A program made the position numbers and the translations under genes. This document shows, in pieces, positions 55,600 through 64,000 of a stretch of DNA of 64,000 bases. Source of the stretch: Cladorrhinum sp. PSN259 (taxonomy: Eukaryota > Ascomycota > Sordariomycetes > Sordariales > Podosporaceae); contig MU867141.1 in NCBI GenBank assembly GCA_033725935.1, positions 27,107 through 91,106 on the forward strand, in the 5' to 3' direction. Numbering within the stretch: position 1 is the stretch's first letter; every line of letters starts with the position of its first letter. The notes under the pieces are model-generated. The model was not told the origin of the DNA. It did not search any database and worked only from the letters and a program-made list of their open reading frames with translations.

Positions 55600-58090
55600 C
55601 TAGCTCTCTAAGCTGCCATCTCCGCTGACCAACTCGGTGAGAAATGATACCGCCTCCGGACCAGAATAGAGTAAAGATCTGTACTCGACAAAGAATTCAG
55701 TAATGGTTCCTCGAAACTCAGCTGCGCGTTCCAACTCGAATTCATGGCGCACGTATACGATGACCCCCAGCCTCAGCTGCGAGTCACGAATTGCTTGAAG
55801 CTGAATGCGGCCCCCGAGCTTTGCAGCAAGGTGGAAGAAGGAGCCCCAAAGGAGAAGCGTAAGAATGCCGACATCAGGAGGTGCGGGCATTGATTTCCAC
55901 TCGATGTCCCAGATACGTTGACCCATACCAGCGGCATACCGGAAGGCTTGGATATCACCCGCTAAGAACTTCCGCATCAGGCTGTTTCGGGTGTAGAAAT
56001 TCGAACCGCGGGGATCCAGAAACCGATACGCAAGCTCCGACAAGCCTTCATCAGCGGCAATTGATTCCTCGTGGTCATATAGTATGGAGTAGGCAGAGAA
56101 GACGGCGTATACAGCAATACTGGACTGCGAAAGCGGGTATAAACCCTCGTATTTGTCGTTAATATCGGCCAATTGCATTCGAAGAGCGACCAATTCGTCG
56201 GACGGGATAGCTAACGCGTGCCGTAAGATAAACTCGACCATTTCCCTGTTTGATCCACCGAGTGCAAAATAAGCAGCAGGTGAGCCTGCCAGCACGCGAG
56301 GCGATTCGAGGAACTCGCGGACGGTGTAATGCGCAAAGGCCAGAAAGCCCTTACCCCCTTTTTCGCAATCAGAGAAAGCCACAAGGCACCCGCAAATTTC
56401 TTGAAGCGTCTCGAGCGAGTAAAGGTGGTTTCTGCGTCCGCTACGAGCTGCGTATGTGTCAAGTACCAGTCTATGAGACCGTCTAGACCACGTACAATTG
56501 TCGTAGAGCCAGTAATGGAAACAAAGCATTTGGAGGACGTGTTTCAGCAAGGGCCGGTCGTCTTGGGCAACAGACGCAAAGATGCGATGATATGTGTCGT
56601 CCAAGGAAGGCGGCAGGCGATGGAGTGCTTCGGCAACCTCTTCTATGCTGCTGGCATGCCTTAGGATGTCCAACTGGCATATAGCCAGGCGATACATGCC
56701 TTCCGCCTTCGTGGAAAGTGTGCGAGTAACCTCTTCTCGGAGGCCAGGCGGCCATCCTCGAAACCTGCAGTTCGACTCTATTGCTTTCCGGACCGAGATA
56801 GCGATGTCTCTTTCGACTAACGGATGCGCCATCGGAACAGGTAGACATATGCCCACCATGGCATGCTGGATCTCTGAATACTGGCGACTTGTAGCAAGTA
56901 ATTGGATTTTCCGGAATCTGACATCCGTCATCATAGTGCGGAGAAGAGCAAGCAGTGGTGCTGTTGGACGGCTCTCGTCGAGAGCATCGATTGTGACAAA
57001 GACAGAATCAAACCACTCCATCGACTCCCCAAGACAAGCGAGTATTTCGACCAAGGTTGGCTCGCCTCCTCTCCGGTAAATATTCAGGAGTTGGGTAGAT
57101 ATCCTTCTTGCTTTCCGACAGAGCTGACTCAGAGTCCAGCGAAGAAAGGAGTTTGATTCATCTTTATTTCGAGAATGGTGGCAGTAGTAATATACCGATA
57201 CCCAGCGGGCGTCGCGCCGTTCTTTGCAGAGTTGACCGACTTTCTGAATCAGACGGGCCGCCAGGACTGTTTTGCCGCAACCCGGAATACCGTGGATCCA
57301 GAGACATTGGTTGTCAAGATTGGTCCAGCTTGTCCACTCTGGTAGTTGGAGCACCCAGTCACAGGTGCCCTCATCGATGAGTCCCTGTGAGGTGTTATGA
57401 ATTGGTGAAGGGTCATTCTGCTGTAGCCATTCGCATATATCGTGTATTTGAGAGTCTAACAACCTACGTCAGTATCCTGAATGGGTATTAAACACCAAAC
57501 AAGTACTGAGGGGCGGGTGCTAACCTGTCAGTGCCTCTTGGACTTGGTGTACACCAAGTTTGATGTCTCGGACGGTTTGCCTGTAGAATGGATTAGCGTT
57601 CTGACTTTTCGCAGCAGTTTCACCGGCACTGAGCTCACAAAACTTCAACCGAGACTGCAGTGTTGATAGAGGTCTTGTGCTGGACAATACGAGAAAGAAG
57701 TTCCTTTGCCCTGCTTTGCTTCAACGGCCATGCCAACATCTTGAACATGATGTCTGCTTTTTGTCGCTTTGTCCTGTTTTCTCGAGCAATGCAGAAATAA
57801 TCCCATGGCAACAGGTTCTCAAGCTCCTTAACGGCAGCGTGGCACTCCATCACAGGCCCATTTGCACCTCCCAGCTTCTCTAGGAAGCTGGTCGAATGTG
57901 GGTCGTGTTGTCGGAGGAAGTCTAGGTTGTCAAACAAAGCTCGGGTGCTAGATATCTCAATGAGAATGCCGCGGAGGTCCTGTGGACAGTCTTCCAGGCT
58001 CTCGATGCAGAACTTGCAGACGGTTGCAATGCGGTCTGTCAGCTGGACCACAGCAATGATGCTTGCTACCAACCCAAAAGCTTCTGCCAT
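55600..58090 (-). CDS. STAND NTPase: fungal N-terminal helical domain plus NACHT
   Basis: Three exons, 58090-57639, 57580-57525 and 57455-55600, give 787 residues. The 56-bp middle exon restores the frame through GTGAGC...ACAG and GTTAGC...TTAG introns. The N-terminus (MAEAFGLVASIIAVVQLTDRI...C.FCIESLEDCPQDL) is the amphipathic helical domain common at the start of fungal NLR-like proteins, some of which induce cell death. Then follow DSQIHDICEWL, an LWIHGIPGCGKT Walker A (about 225-232), a VFVTIDALDES Walker B (about 323-332), and LLATSRQ as sensor. After the NACHT, a winged-helix-like LPPSLDDTYHRIF and FAHYTVREFLESPRV appear. No ankyrin, WD or TPR repeats are seen; the C-terminal 250 residues are unclassified. 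This is shorter than most fungal NLRs, so the sensor part may be lost or novel. Confidence 0.87.
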
Positions 58091-58774
58091 ACTGAATCCT
58101 TGTCAACTGAGTTGTGCTGATCAAGGAGTTCAAGATGGAAATAGGAGAGCTCGGTAGGCCCTGATGGCACTGCGTACTGTGCGCTGGCTGACAGAGAAGA
58201 GGGGATAAGTGGTTGGGTGCGTAAGACTGTGCTGACACAATTTGAGGACTTGAGGCTTCTATTCAGGTACTTAATCCTGCCGATCCACCGCGTTTTTCTC
58301 GATTTGGCTAGAATACGAATAGCCCCTGCTTTGCCGCCTCAGCCGCGATATATCTTCAGTGCAGTTGTTGGCCTCATGAAACCTCAGCTCCCTTGCGGTA
58401 ATAAACTGTTCACTCTTTCCAACTTGACTCGGGTAACAATCAAGGTGATTGTTCTGACTGTAGCAATTTCTCCATTATGGCAGTCTTCAAGTTGCTTCGA
58501 GAGTGTACTCCTTTTTTTACGGTAGAACTGCGCCTCCGGATTGGCTAAAGACAGAGTCTAAACACCCTTCTCCTCATTGAATGTGGGGCAACATCAACAT
58601 TGAAGCTCAATGGTCACTGTCCAAGCGTACTGTTAAGAAAAACCCCCACATTCCTGAGCCACTTAATTATCCCTACAAGGCCTTGTTCGCGCAAACAACA
58701 GACCAATATCTAGTCCTCTGCTTTTCCTTGGCATAATCTCTCTGTATGCCTGAATTGCTGCTATCATCGTCAGC
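58091..58774. other. Divergent intergenic region
   Basis: It is shared by the minus-strand NACHT gene and the plus-strand cation exchanger gene. No gene or repeat was recognised. Confidence 0.5.
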
Positions 58775-60069
58775 ATGGCCGACGCTAGCGTCGTAGCGTA
58801 CAACATCGCTACATTTATCGCCACCCTGTTTCTCCTCGAGTTCGGCGCCGACAAGTTTATCGACCATACTGCTGTCATTGCCCGGCGCACAGGATTGTCT
58901 GAAACCATCATTGGGCTCGTCACGGCTGGCGGAGAATGGGAAGAGGTTAGCTTTTTCAGACGTCGCATACCATCAGTCACGCCGCGAGACAGCTGCTTAC
59001 CTAGAAACAGCTGGCCGTGATTATAGCGTCTCTGGCGCGGGGCCGCTCATCCCTGGCCATTGGCAACATCATCGGCGCCGCCGTCTCCAATATTTTGGGT
59101 GCCTTCTCCCTCGGTCTCCTGTTCTACGAAAAGGGCAAGGAGATACAGTTTGATAAAAGCGCACGCATCTACTCTCTCATTCTCCTCGTTCTAACAACTT
59201 TCGTCGTCCCCATCACCTACTTTCCCGCCCGCATCATCTGGCTGGTTTGCGGCTCGATCCTCATCGCGATATTCGTCATATACCTCCTGGTTGTCGGAGT
59301 GGCTATTGCCCGCGGCCTCCTTACCGCCCCGGAAGACTCAGACTCTGACTCTGACTCGGATTCGAGCAGCGATGGCGGGGGTGATCTTGACGCAAGGAGC
59401 ATGGCTGAGATGCCCAACCCGGTTCTCAATGATGCCCATAACAATACTCCTTGTGGTCTGGATCACGCTCCCGCTGCAAGCAACCTAGAGCCTGTGGTAG
59501 CAGGTGATGAAGATAAGAACATAGAGTGTGCATCGGCGGGCCTATCCCGGGCCATGACAGCAGCGAGACCGGAACAAGCGAGGCCCCGGCGAAGCCGACA
59601 CGGACTTTCCTACCACTGCGGTTTCTTGTTGCTAGGCCTCTTGGCAATCTGCCTCGCTGGTTACGTGCTCTCGCAGGCGGCCACCAACATTACGGATCAG
59701 TTCGGCATATCCGACGTTCTGTTTGGCGTCATCATTCTGGCCATCGCGACTACGCTGCCTGAGAAGTTTATGGCAGTCATGAGCGGCCACCGCGGCCACC
59801 CAGGCATATTGGTCGCCAATTGCGCCGGCAGCAACGTCTTCCTCCTTACTCTGTGCGTCGGCATCATCATGGTGGACACAAAGGGGACCTTGGATGGTGG
59901 GAACGTGACGATTCCCGAGCTGGTGGTCTTGTGGGTTTCGACGCTCGGGCTCACTCTGACGGTCTGGTTTGGGGCCAAGTTCAGTCGCTGGATTGGTGCC
60001 ATCATGTTGGCCGGTTACATTGCCTTTATTGTGCTGGAGTTTGTTGTCATCCACCGCGTCGTTGATTAG
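58775..60069 (+). CDS. Cation/Ca2+ exchanger-like membrane protein (CaCA superfamily)
   Basis: Two exons, 58775-58945 and 59011-60069, give 409 residues; the intron is GTTAGC...AACAG, phase 0. There are two alpha-repeat-like halves. The first is split by the intron: TAGGEWEE then LAVIIASLARGRSSLAIGNIIGAAVSN. The second is LAIATTLPEKFMAVMSGHRGHPGILVANCAGSN. The usual ion-binding strings are G(N/T)SxPE; the second half keeps TLPE, but the first reads AGGEWEE, keeping the Glu and losing Pro. About ten hydrophobic helices are visible. The central loop is acidic with an (SD)n run (PEDSDSDSDSDSSSDGG), a common Ca2+-sensing or trafficking loop. It probably exchanges Na+, K+ or H+ for Ca2+ in an internal or plasma membrane. 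Confidence 0.85.
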
Positions 60070-61159
60070 TACCTGGTGCCTTGATAAATGTGCCCCCCCC
60101 CCGCCCCCCCCCTTCCTAGCCTGTAGGTTTTGCTATTTGAATATACATGTTTTGGCCCGCTCCCATCAAGCATAGTATTACTTTGACGGCATTGTTCAAG
60201 TGAACGAACGGCCTGGATGGACGGTTTGCGAAACAGTATTTGGTTTTTGCCACTTGCACGTTGCCTCTTCTTTAGGATATATGGCGTGGAAAAGCAAAGC
60301 GTTCAAATTGACGGTTATAGAAGGGTACCAGTTGAGCCAGAATACTGTGTAACGTTAGGGCGTGGTTAGTAAAGCCACTTTCAGGACTAAACGTAGGTTT
60401 TATAAATAAATGGAGGAATCTATTTTAGGATTTGCTTCCTTCAGTCACTTTTTCGACAAGCATACCCCTCTTAAGCTGATTAATCGAGATTCGATATTAG
60501 AGAAAAAGGTAGTAAAACATAAACTAAAGCGTAAGGATTAACTTCTATCTCGCGGAAGTATGGATTAAGGGTATTATAATATACCGTTTAATCGAAACGG
60601 TTATTAAAAATAGTCTTAAAGTACGCTTTTTTAAATAACGGCTTATTTATCTCAAGCCGGAAATAAATCTAAAAATTAAAGAGTGAGCGGTTTGAAACGG
60701 AGCCGAAGACGAAGAGGAAGCGAATGCGGCAGAGGTAGATGGAAAAGTGTTGGTAGAGATGGTACAGGTTCGTGTTGTACCCGCCTGCGGACGTGCGCAT
60801 AGGGGAGGTCGATTTGCGAGGCGGTGCCGGTTAAGTGGTTCTTAATGGAGACGGAACCGACGTCGAAAGAGAGGGAGGGACGGTACCTAGAAGGTGTGAG
60901 ATGCTTGGCAACCGGAATCAACTGCGCGGGTGGTAAGGGTGGTAGGCCTACTCCCTTTTTGGCGATCAGGCTGCAGGTGTCTTGCGGGCAAGCACCACGA
61001 CGTGTCGGACCCCTCTCTTTTGAGTGAATTCCTCACATGTGTCCAGCGATATGCCGCCCTAGAGCAGACAGCATCTACTCAGTGCGGAAACCCGATCTCA
61101 ACAATAGAACTGTCCCCGAGCCTTGCCAATCTCCAATACGAGAGCGCGGAATCTCGGCA
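60070..61159. other. AT-rich, RIP-like intergenic island
   Basis: After two C-runs (60093-60111), the stretch 60360-60690 is strongly TA-rich, with many TTA/TAA triplets and no open frame. The right part (60690-61159) returns to normal composition and holds the promoter of the next gene. Confidence 0.6.
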
Positions 61160-63112
61160 ATGAACTACGAGGAGTCAAGTTCTTCACTCTCGGATACCGA
61201 GCCGTCAGAGCGGGCCAGGTATACTGCGAGTCCGCACGCCCGCGCCAGCATCCCAGACGTGATTACGCCCCTTGCGTGACGAGTTAAAACGCAGCGTGCT
61301 TACCGTAATCAGATCGAACAACAGCCTCGGGTCATCCATGTGACTCGGAGCCCATCTCACAGTCGTCCCGCGGGGCGCGATTCATACACGACTTATTCCA
61401 CAGCAATCCGCGGCCTCGAGGTCATTTCCTTCGCCGACGCAGCGACCATCGTCAGCATCCTCCGCCACTACAATGCCAACGGCCGCGGTCGCGACGTCTG
61501 GCGCAGCAGGTACAAGGTCAACCGGTTTCTGCGCGAAGACGCGGCTCGCACGTCGAGAAACGAAGTGCGCATCGACACGGACGCCAGCGCCAGGGCCCAT
61601 TCCCGATCCGGGTTTTCTTTGCACTTTGGTACGCACAGGCGCGACGACGACGATGACGACGATGACTACTTTGGCCGTAGGTTCTGGAGTGGTGGTCCAC
61701 GGCCCGGCGGTGGGGGTCCTGGCCGCGATCATTTATACATGGCAGGGGCCGCCGGCCGCCCTAGCATGAGTCGCGAGAGCCCTGCCGTGCAAGTACCGGA
61801 GGCCCCTATCAGGGGTCACGGTATTCGCTTCATGGAAGTACGAGGGATGACTGTTCCTACAGGACGTAGCTCCATGCAACAGGCCAGAGACGCAATGGAA
61901 CAGGCTAGGGACCATGACGCCGAGCGTGAGCGTGTTCTTCACGTTGAGCGCGAGCACCATGGCCATCGCCACGATTATGACAACTCTGAGTGGGTTCGCA
62001 AAACAGATAGGAAGCCGAGACGTGAACGGAAAGAGAGCGTTCGAACCCCACACTCTTAATCCAGCGGAAGTAGTTGAGACTCTGACAAGTGGTGTACAGG
62101 TCACGCAAAGACTCGATCTCCGCGGAGGTGAGGGCCCCATCCGCGAGCGGCGCGAAGTGTAAGAAGATGTCACAGAGCATGTATACCGCTATTCCGCCAT
62201 GCTAACTTTCCGAGTCCACAGCCCGTCGTACTTCTTCATGTTTGATCGGGGGAAGCCCGTTGTGACTGAAGACGCACGAACAATCAACCTGAACTGGTCA
62301 AACCACAAGCTACTCGCCCACCTGCGGTCCCAGTACCGTGCCCTCCACTACGGCTGGATCTTTAAGCCATACACATGGGTACTAGACATTGGCATGGTCT
62401 ACGTCCTTGTTGTTCGTCTACCCTCTCTTATCCATCTCTCTAGACAGACGAGCTGACTTCGCTAACCCGACAAGTGGGTCTTTGACGAGCACACTCGTCG
62501 CGTCAAGCTCGTGAACAAAGCCGAACTCGTCGAGTCCCCTGACCAATCCGGCTCCCTCAGCGCCCACGACTTCCGCTACATCCTCGACAACCCGCCGCCA
62601 GGCAAATGCTTCACCCGGACCGTGGCGAGGTTTCTGCAAGGTGCTCGAGCAGCCAGTCCCGGTCCTGGTCTCGGCAGACACACAGCACCGCACGCTGTGC
62701 TCATGTTTGAATTTGCCAACCTCCCCAGGGCGAGGTGAGTTCTCTGTCCGCACATGCGCACACACACCGTTCTCACACTGCTCTCACCCAATACAGAGTC
62801 CTCGTCACACTCGCCCTATTCACCATCCCGCTCAGCGCCGCGTTCGGGATCTTGTACGGCGCCCTGAAGGGCCCGGTAGCAGATGCCATCTCTCTGGCGA
62901 GCTATCTCGCTACAGCGTTTTCTCTCTTCTTTGCCATCCTGGGAGCAGGCAGCCTGCTGGGCATTGACGAGCCGCACGCGTATACGGCGACGGATGATCT
63001 GTTAGAGGAGTATATTGTGCATCGTAGAATACGAGGCGGGCTGTTCCAGGGGAGGGGTGGTTACGGATGGGAGAATGGGAGGAGGGGGGATATGGATGCT
63101 GTTTCTGTGTGA
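61160..63112 (+). CDS. Fungal multi-exon hypothetical membrane protein
   Basis: My model has six exons: 61160-61258, 61313-62021, 62065-62158, 62222-62411, 62475-62734 and 62797-63112, giving 555 residues; all phases match. The N-terminal half is low-complexity: Arg/Ser-rich, an eight-Asp run after THRR, Gly/Pro-rich, then a charged coiled stretch (DHDAERERVLHVEREHHG). The conserved part starts at PSYFFMFDRGKPVVTED, with LNWSNHKLLAHLRSQYRALHYGW, WVFDEHTRRVKLV and FEFANLPRARVLVTLALF. It ends with two membrane helices (LVTLALFTIPLSAAFGILYG and SYLATAFSLFFAILGAGSLLGI). I recall this arrangement in fungal proteins without known function. Exon 2/3 junction: the acceptor at 62064 gives a short intron of 43 bp, and 62073 (52 bp) is the alternative. 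Confidence 0.72.
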
Positions 63113-63467
63113 CGGTCCGCGGGTTGTTGGCGATGCCGCGGAAAGGGCTTGGTTGAAGAGCAAATCCCTGGAAAAAGCACACCGAAGAAACGGACGTGAC
63201 AGGACGAGTTAAGGTTGAAAGTCAGATAGAGATACCAAAAGAAAACATTTCTTTTTTTTCTTTCTTTTTTTTCACTTTTGTTTCCTTGTGCTCCCCCTCC
63301 TCCGTCTCATACTGCCAGTGAGCCAGCAAAAGATGAGAGAAAAGAAAGTAATAAAGAAATGAAGAAGTAGAAGGAAAGATAAATCATGGACTTGGTGAGT
63401 GAGTGAAGAGGATTGGACGAGTACTAAAGTCAATGGAAACCAATAAAGGGAAACTTGAAGATCTGCG
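63113..63467. other. Intergenic region
   Basis: 3' flank of the membrane protein gene, convergent with a minus-strand gene. It contains T-rich runs at 63248-63272. No gene was seen. Confidence 0.5.
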
Positions 63468-63851
63468 TCAAAGTCGCCGATCCAGTTGACTCGTTAACAC
63501 AGGCACGCTGCTCTGAATCTTGACGTCCTGAATCTTGTTCGGAGGCGGGGGCGTGACGTTGGGGACTGGACCTGCACGGTTTTATTAAGCCAGTCGTAGA
63601 AGCTTGCCTGCACGCCACTGGGTGAGTCGGCAGTGGAGACAGTGGTCAAGGTAATCCTGCTGCCCACAGGCAACAGATTAAGGATGGTCCAGCCAATGTG
63701 CTGGCCAAAGGTGCCGACAGCGCTCTCAAGGGTGTTGTCATCGCTGTCGCGACCAGCCGCAGGAAAAGGAGCGAGAATACGTTTGCTCAACATCATGTCG
63801 CTGATGTTTATGGTATACGGATCTGCAGTAGCATTAATAGGAGATGTGGGG
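63468..63851 (-). CDS. 3' exons of an unrecognised gene, cut by the window end
   Basis: The last two exons can be modelled as 63851-63619 and 63571-63468. The acceptor after TTACCTAG implies further exons upstream beyond the window or hidden in 63852-64000. The readable protein contains TINISDMMLSKRILAPFPAAGRDS, FGQHIGWTILNLLPVGSRI and a Pro-rich stretch (PVPNVTPPPPNKIQD) before a stop. The donor between the two exons (GTGGCG) is weak, so the join is tentative. I do not recognise the family. An alternative is a single frame continuing through the junction to a stop near 63494. Confidence 0.4.
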
Positions 63852-64000
63852 CTAGGTAACGGTTACTATTTATAACCGTTGTTTATTTCCAAATAGTGAT
63901 AACAAGGCGTTATGCCCACGGTGTGGCACAACGGCTCATGGGGAGGGTGGGAGGGCAGGAGAGGCCCAGTGCCCTACCCATGACAATCAAGTCAGCCTAA

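Overview
This is a window of a filamentous ascomycete nuclear genome, most likely a Sordariomycete. The evidence is spliced genes with short GT-AG introns (about 45-110 bp) and gene families typical of Pezizomycotina: Zn2Cys6 regulators, an asco-type laccase ending in a DSGV tail, NACHT-type STAND proteins, a TRP/YVC1-like channel and a P450-reductase fusion of CYP505 type. No tRNA, rRNA, CRISPR or bacterial operon features were seen. A 10-N gap and error-rich flanks near 26.9-27.05 kb show that this is a draft assembly.

Layout. 0-16 kb: 3' end of a CYP505-like monooxygenase, a Zn2Cys6 regulator, a microbial-type poly(ADP-ribose) glycohydrolase, an APH-fold protein lacking a metal-binding Asp, an HSL-type alpha/beta hydrolase, an AAA ATPase with a natural His8 run, a TRP-like vacuolar channel and a frameshifted APH-fold gene. 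16-26 kb: a laccase, then a large NACHT/TPR STAND gene whose 3' end abuts three copies of a 58-bp tandem repeat. 26-37 kb: an accessory, gene-poor stretch with a gap-broken hypothetical gene, an MFS-like gene, a degraded paralogue of it 3 kb away, a small hypothetical gene, several short tandem duplications and a 68-residue Cys-rich gene. 37-55 kb: denser housekeeping and secretion genes: a GH128-like GPI protein with a changed catalytic position, an SDR, a protealysin-like M4 peptidase, an H/NC-box protein, an FMN-binding protein, a C2H2-like regulator with a repeated motif, a SET protein with a signal peptide, a secreted GDPD, a berberine-bridge-type oxidase and a 101-residue Cys-rich secreted protein. 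55-64 kb: a second NACHT protein, a CaCA-type cation exchanger, an AT-rich island that looks mutated by RIP, a multi-exon membrane protein, and the 3' end of an unrecognised gene.

Gene interplay. I see no convincing biosynthetic cluster. The most system-like content is the pair of STAND NTPases, which belong to a class known for fungal self/non-self recognition. They differ in N-terminal domains, and one has a fresh minisatellite at its 3' end. Secreted redox and wall enzymes (laccase, BBE, GH128-like, GDPD, small secreted protein) suggest an extracellular lifestyle on plant or soil substrates. Exon coordinates were worked out by hand from frame, splice sites and family resemblance. I could run no database search, so family names rest on recognised motifs.
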